Part shown: positions 60,162 to 64,000 of the stretch, in pieces | Position numbering within the stretch: the stretch's first letter is position 1 | Layout of the letters: every line of letters starts with the position of its first letter | Assembly: GCA_964605795.1 (NCBI GenBank) | Contig: CAZSDZ010000003.1 | Coordinates: 45,023 to 109,022 of the forward strand | DNA: 64,000 nucleotides | Reading direction: 5' to 3' | Source: JAFGOM01 sp964605795 | Lineage (GTDB): Archaea > Halobacteriota > Methanomicrobia > Methanomicrobiales > Methanospirillaceae | Made by a program: the position numbers and the translations under genes | The notes under the pieces: generated by a model | Databases searched by the model: none | What the model was told of the DNA's origin: nothing | What the model saw: the letters and a program-made list of their open reading frames with translations, nothing else

Positions 60162-62984
60162 TTACAAATGAACAATTCTGTACATATTTTGTGGGATCAC
60201 TATCTCAAACCGGGCGCCCTCTCCAGCAATACCTCTCTCACTGATCGTCAATCCTGTAATTGAGAGTATTTCACGGGATAAAAAAAGGCCATAACCGGTA
60301 TTTTTTCCGTGACCATGATCAAAGATAAGGTTCTTCTCCTTCTCTTCTATTCCTACCCCGTCATCGGCATAGATGAGAGTGATGGTATTAATATCTTCCA
60401 TAATTGAGAAGGAGATTGTAGAAATATCCCCCGCATGCATGAGTGAGTTGGAGATAAGGTTAGCAAACACCTTCTCAAGCAGCGGATCTGCATAGATCTC
60501 GATGGCATGTAAGGAAGGAGAGAAGGATATAAGATCGGTTTTTAACTCTTTTATTACAGAATCGATTTTCTCTCCCAGATTCTGCCACTGAGGTGTTTTT
60601 ATACCGATATCCTGGTACTCCTTGGTAAAGATGATCTGGTTCCGGATGGTATGCGTGGCATCTAACTGTTTCTGAATGTATTTGTCCATTTGTTCATCGG
60701 TATTCTTCTTCTTTAAGAGATCCAGGTATGCCAGAGAGATTGTGATCTGGTTGAGAATATCATGCCTTGTGATACTTGATAGGAGGTTTAATTTTTTATT
60801 GGTCTGCATTAGTGCATCCTCTGCCCGTCTCCTGTCGGTGCTGTCAGATGCAAGGATAAGAACTGCATCTTTTTCCCCCCACATGATGGGGACCATTGCA
60901 ATCTCAAACCATTTCATCCCACCCGTAGCATCAAATATTCTAAAGGGCCGAATCACCGATGTATCTGATTGATGGAGGTGACAATCCTGCAGGAATTCTG
61001 TAAATGAGATCCTGTCTTCGGAGATGATGTAACTGACAATATCTTCACCTTCCAGGTGTGATACCGGCATCTGAAACAATGAGCAGGATTTTGGATTTGC
61101 AAAGACGATGGTAGTTCCCTGGATAACAAGAATGCCTTCCCCGGCATTATTGACAAGCAGACGGTTCTTCTCTTCACTCTCACGCAATGCTTCTTCTGCC
61201 TGTTTGCGTAAGGTTATATCCCGTGCGATTGTCATTATGAGATTTTTTTCATGTATCCTGATTGGATATGTCATTATCTCAGTGTAGACCTGTCTGCCAT
61301 CCTTGCGGGTGATAATAACCTCATCAGGACCGGTTCCTTTACCAAGTGCATTACGGGCAAATAATACCGCAGTTTTAGTGATATGAAATGAAGCTAAAAA
61401 CCTCATGGTAAAGAGGTTATTTCCTTCGAGATCTCTTTTTGTGTAGCCGGTAAGTTCAGTTGCCGCCCTGTTTGAATCGACAAAGTTCCCTTTAATATCG
61501 GTAACAAAGTAGGCTTCGGGAGCATATTCAAAGAGTATCTTTAACCGTTCTTCAGAGTAGCGAATCTCTTCTTCAGCCTTTTTCCTATCGGTGATATTTG
61601 TGAGGACAACGGTTACTGCCCGTACAAGTTCATCATTCTCATCACTGACTGGTGAGAATCTTCGAATGTATATGTTCTCATTCCAGGTGAATTCATCCTG
61701 GTATGGTCTCTTGTTGGTAAAGACAGAGATTATGGCATCTTCAAAAGTCTGCTGATCTGCAGGTCCCAAAAAAACACGGATTCGTTTCTCAAGATATCCG
61801 GTTGCGATATCTCCCAGTTTCTGCTGATGAAATGAATTCATGTAGATGTAGCAGAATTCATCATCAACCATAAAGATAGAATCTCCAGTTGATTCAATAA
61901 CACTACGATAATTTGCCTGTGTTGTCTTTAAAGATGATATGGTACTCCGCTGACTGGTGACATCACAGAAGCTCCAGACTCTTCCGATTATCGTGCCTCC
62001 AACCCGTTGGGGCTGTGTAAACCGTTCAAATACTCTGCCATCAACAAATTCGAGGACATCAAAGCTTTTTTGTGTTGGATTCTCTCGCAGGAAATGTATC
62101 TTCTCGATAAAGTCATTCCGGTTTATCAGTTGATCTTCTATGTATGCAAGAAGAACTTCTTCATCGCGTTCATTGATGATTGCGTCAGGAACAAACCACA
62201 TCTCAAGGAATTTCTGATTATAACTGACAATGTTTCCAGAGAGATCTGCAACAAAAATACCATCAGTTATTGACTCCAGTGTTGCAGCAAGAAGGGAGGC
62301 ACTGCGGGTTACATTCTCTTCAAGCCTGACACGGTCAGTTATATCGGTTGAGAGAACGGTTACTGCCAGTGCCTGTTCCCCTGTTTCATACTTTACCGGG
62401 ATAAATTTTCTGAGATAAATCCTTTCATCTTCTTCGTATTCATCGATATAGAGTTCTCCGGTATTCAGAACCCTGGTCAGCGCACTTTGAAATTTTTTTG
62501 TCTGTTCAGGATTATGAAAATCACGATACAATCGCGATTCATACGGAGTATCTTTGAGGGCCAGACGAATCCGATGAGGTGTGTTGATGTAGAGATACCG
62601 TGCATGCCGGTCAACCATGTATATTGAATCTTCAGTCGCCTCTACAATCGTCCGATAGTTAGTATCAGATGAATACAGAGCTTCTTCAGCCTGTTTTTTT
62701 GCTATCACCTGGATAATAAAATTTTTTAGCCGAACCGTCTCAAGTGAACTATTCCCGTCTTCACTTAAAAAAAAATCTATTCCTGCCTTTAATGCCTGAA
62801 GAACAGAATCTGGTTCTTCCCTCCCAATTGCGATGATAACAGGTTTTATGGGTACATGACGTTTGAGCCGGTCGGCATACTCGATAGCATTCATCCGATC
62901 CATGAGAAACGGACAGAGAATAACATCAAAAACGACAGATTGCAAAATTTTTAATGAATCTTTGGGAGAATGAGAGGGTGTCAC
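60162..62984 (-). CDS. Multi-PAS sensor histidine kinase with degenerate receiver
   Basis: 940 residues from the GTG at 62984. The N-terminus is a receiver-like domain, but the phospho-acceptor segment reads VILCPFLMDRM, so the Asp is missing, and the conserved Lys is lost too. Five PAS domains follow (about 110, 235, 355, 480, 605), such as NYRTIVEATEDSIYMVD and LFEYAPEAYFVTDIKGNFVDSNRAATELTGY. The kinase part has TRHDILNQITISLAYLDLL, NLISNSLMH (N box), and ADDGVGIEEKEKNLIF with HGKNTGYGLFLSREIL. In-frame coding-like sequence continues 30 codons upstream (to a CTG at 63074 with SD AAGGGGGT), so the true start may lie there. Cytoplasmic sensor. Confidence 0.9.
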   Translation of the reverse strand: MTPSHSPKDSLKILQSVVFDVILCPFLMDRMNAIEYADRLKRHVPIKPVIIAIGREEPDSVLQALKAGIDFFLSEDGNSSLETVRLKNFIIQVIAKKQAEEALYSSDTNYRTIVEATEDSIYMVDRHARYLYINTPHRIRLALKDTPYESRLYRDFHNPEQTKKFQSALTRVLNTGELYIDEYEEDERIYLRKFIPVKYETGEQALAVTVLSTDITDRVRLEENVTRSASLLAATLESITDGIFVADLSGNIVSYNQKFLEMWFVPDAIINERDEEVLLAYIEDQLINRNDFIEKIHFLRENPTQKSFDVLEFVDGRVFERFTQPQRVGGTIIGRVWSFCDVTSQRSTISSLKTTQANYRSVIESTGDSIFMVDDEFCYIYMNSFHQQKLGDIATGYLEKRIRVFLGPADQQTFEDAIISVFTNKRPYQDEFTWNENIYIRRFSPVSDENDELVRAVTVVLTNITDRKKAEEEIRYSEERLKILFEYAPEAYFVTDIKGNFVDSNRAATELTGYTKRDLEGNNLFTMRFLASFHITKTAVLFARNALGKGTGPDEVIITRKDGRQVYTEIMTYPIRIHEKNLIMTIARDITLRKQAEEALRESEEKNRLLVNNAGEGILVIQGTTIVFANPKSCSLFQMPVSHLEGEDIVSYIISEDRISFTEFLQDCHLHQSDTSVIRPFRIFDATGGMKWFEIAMVPIMWGEKDAVLILASDSTDRRRAEDALMQTNKKLNLLSSITRHDILNQITISLAYLDLLKKKNTDEQMDKYIQKQLDATHTIRNQIIFTKEYQDIGIKTPQWQNLGEKIDSVIKELKTDLISFSPSLHAIEIYADPLLEKVFANLISNSLMHAGDISTISFSIMEDINTITLIYADDGVGIEEKEKNLIFDHGHGKNTGYGLFLSREILSITGLTISERGIAGEGARFEIVIPQNMYRIVHL

Positions 62985-63093
62985 CTCGGTCTTTGCTCCG
63001 GATTCGGTAAATATCTTAAGATAGTGAGAAAATTGCCCGATTTCACCGATAAGCAGGATAGCAATCTGTACCAGGAAAAAGACCCCCTTATAT

Positions 63094-63384
63094 CTAATTG
63101 GTGTAGTTCATTATTAATACGTAGTCCTGATGGGTTCTAACCCTAAATGGTTTATTGGTATGGATAATAACGGGTCCAGTCTGGTTGTATCCCTCTCCGT
63201 TAAATGCGAATAAATGAATATCTGGGAATCGTTCTGCATCAGGGGTGGATCCTTTATCGATAATACATACATATCGTCTTATTGGAATATGGGGTTTTAG
63301 GATAACCGATACTCTTGGATCACGAAAGAATTGAAATAATAGACTGGATGAGTTTGTCGGTTTTTTCCTGGTTTTTTTGTGCAT
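63094..63384 (-). CDS. Small ORF between mtip and the kinase
   Basis: 96 codons from the ATG at 63384, overlapping the 3' end of the phosphorylase gene by 65 nt. The part outside the overlap reads DPRVSVILKPHIPIRRYVCIID, then HLFAFNGEGYNQTGPVIIH and KPFRVRTHQDYVLIMNY, which has a regular beta-strand pattern. No later start codon exists in the frame. It ends 20 nt before the possible CTG start of the kinase. Unrecognised; may be real. Confidence 0.45.
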   Translation of the reverse strand: MHKKTRKKPTNSSSLLFQFFRDPRVSVILKPHIPIRRYVCIIDKGSTPDAERFPDIHLFAFNGEGYNQTGPVIIHTNKPFRVRTHQDYVLIMNYTN

Positions 63385-63994
63385 GACTCACGATGAGATC
63401 ATATGAGATCTCTTCATTTGTTATTCCGTTTGCATAATTATCTATTGTGCATACTGATGCAAAAGGAATTTCAAGTTCATTTGCAAGGGTAGCTTCGCTT
63501 GAGATCGTCATTCCGATTATGTCTGCACAGGTTGCATACGATGCAATCTCGGCTTTTGTCTCGATCCGGGGTCCTGGTACCTGGATATATCTGCCGTTAC
63601 TGATAGCTTCCGGTATAAGGTCTGATAGAGTATTTTTAAGTCTCTGGTTAATACCGGGCATAACGTGAAAGATACGATGGTTAAAGAAACTGGGGATAGC
63701 AGCGGTTGAGAGATAATCATCCGGGATTACGGTACTTCCTGGAGCGATTGCCAGATGAAGCGATCCGGCAGATCCCATAGAAATAATTGTATCAACCCCT
63801 GATAGTGCCAAAGCAGCGATATGTGATCGATAATTTATGACATGCGGAGGTGTGTTTCGTTGATGTCTCTGTAAGAGAATTGTATCATCACGATAGAAGA
63901 TATCTGATGATCCGTAGGGTGTGTCAATGGTACGGCTCTGGTATGATGAGATATCAGAATGCAGTATTGATGTTCCCCCGATTATTCCAAGCAT
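63320..63994 (-). CDS. S-methyl-5'-thioinosine phosphorylase (MTAP family)
   Basis: 224 residues of the purine nucleoside phosphorylase/MTAP family. LGIIGGTSILHSD is the phosphate-binding N-terminus; FYRDDTILLQRHQRNTPPHVINYRSHIAAL, VPGPRIETKAEI, ADIIGMTISSEATLANELEIPFASVCTIDNYANGI complete the family pattern. In methanogens the enzyme usually acts on methylthioinosine in the salvage of the methylthioadenosine left by AdoMet use. Near the right window edge but complete (ATG at 63992-63994). Confidence 0.88.
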   Translation of the reverse strand: MLGIIGGTSILHSDISSYQSRTIDTPYGSSDIFYRDDTILLQRHQRNTPPHVINYRSHIAALALSGVDTIISMGSAGSLHLAIAPGSTVIPDDYLSTAAIPSFFNHRIFHVMPGINQRLKNTLSDLIPEAISNGRYIQVPGPRIETKAEIASYATCADIIGMTISSEATLANELEIPFASVCTIDNYANGITNEEISYDLIVSHAQKNQEKTDKLIQSIISILS

Positions 63995-64000
63995 TCATAC

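Noticed and set aside
1..64000. CRISPR array or insertion sequence
   Set aside because: I saw no spaced direct repeats, transposase-like ORF or terminal inverted repeats; the TPR, SBBP and PKD repeats are coding.

Overview
The window is archaeal and fits a methanogen of the order Methanomicrobiales (Methanospirillum-like; the genus is inference). It carries two methanogen marker genes (methanogenesis marker 2 and MtxX), the archaeal cobalamin enzyme CobY, the tetrahydromethanopterin aldolase MptD, a histone, TBP, the replication factor C large subunit, archaeal-type ThrRS and AdoMet synthetase, NMD3, Taw2, archaemetzincin, an L7Ae-S28e-L24e-Ndk cluster, FtsZ and several PAS histidine kinases of the methanogen 'RHDILNQ' type. 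Most of it is ordinary chromosome with short archaeal operons. The sequence has one 10-base N gap (12006-12015) that cuts an ABC permease gene.

Layout. 1-1.8 kb: cobY (cut by the window edge) and cobD-like, divergent from a ribbon-helix-helix regulator plus ftsZ; the shared upstream region holds two near-perfect palindromes. 3.7-5.8 kb: coiled-coil protein and DUF373 membrane protein. 5.8-9.1 kb: DUF262 protein with an altered HNH-like tail, and thrS. 9.3-11.2 kb: zinc ribbon, unknown protein, secreted protein, RDD protein. 11.4-15.4 kb: ABC-2 export system, one permease of which is fused to a PrsW-like intramembrane protease. 15.4-22.8 kb: aldolase, two small proteins, DNA polymerase IV, ADP-forming acyl-CoA synthetase, response regulator, TPR protein. 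22.8-24.4 kb: a gene-poor island with small overlapping ORFs, two of them apparently broken, ending at tRNA-Leu(CAG). 24.5-38 kb: AMP-forming acyl-CoA synthetase, TBP, Lhr helicase, archaemetzincin, UPF0146, rfcL, marker 2, mtxX, histone, hisB-hisA-hisG and metK.

38.4-43.6 kb is the most unusual stretch: glutaredoxin, ferredoxin-thioredoxin reductase fused to rubredoxin, a cysteine-rich small protein, a PAS histidine kinase, an HsdM-like protein without the NPP[F/Y] catalytic motif and a two-TRD HsdS, all on the minus strand with small gaps (the largest about 140 nt) and with no HsdR. This is my best candidate for an undescribed system. 43.7-52 kb: secreted NHL/transglutaminase-like protein, a 44-aa ORF, an orphan solute-binding lipoprotein, mptD, a TatD-like hydrolase, DUF424, NMD3, Taw2 and a Trm5-like paralog with altered motifs. 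52-57.8 kb: a GC-rich island in an AT-rich gap, then a 1691-aa secreted protein with seven SBBP and seven PKD repeats. 57.9-64 kb: the ribosomal protein/ndk operon, with a possible kink-turn leader, a TPR membrane protein, a large multi-PAS kinase with a degenerate receiver, a small ORF and methylthioinosine phosphorylase.

How the genes fit together: several clusters make cofactors (cobalamin, methanopterin, AdoMet, with methylthioinosine salvage), modify tRNA position 37 (Taw2, Trm5-like), or sense and secrete (PAS kinases, response regulator, NHL and PKD proteins). All functional calls come from reading motifs in the translated sequence; no database search was run.
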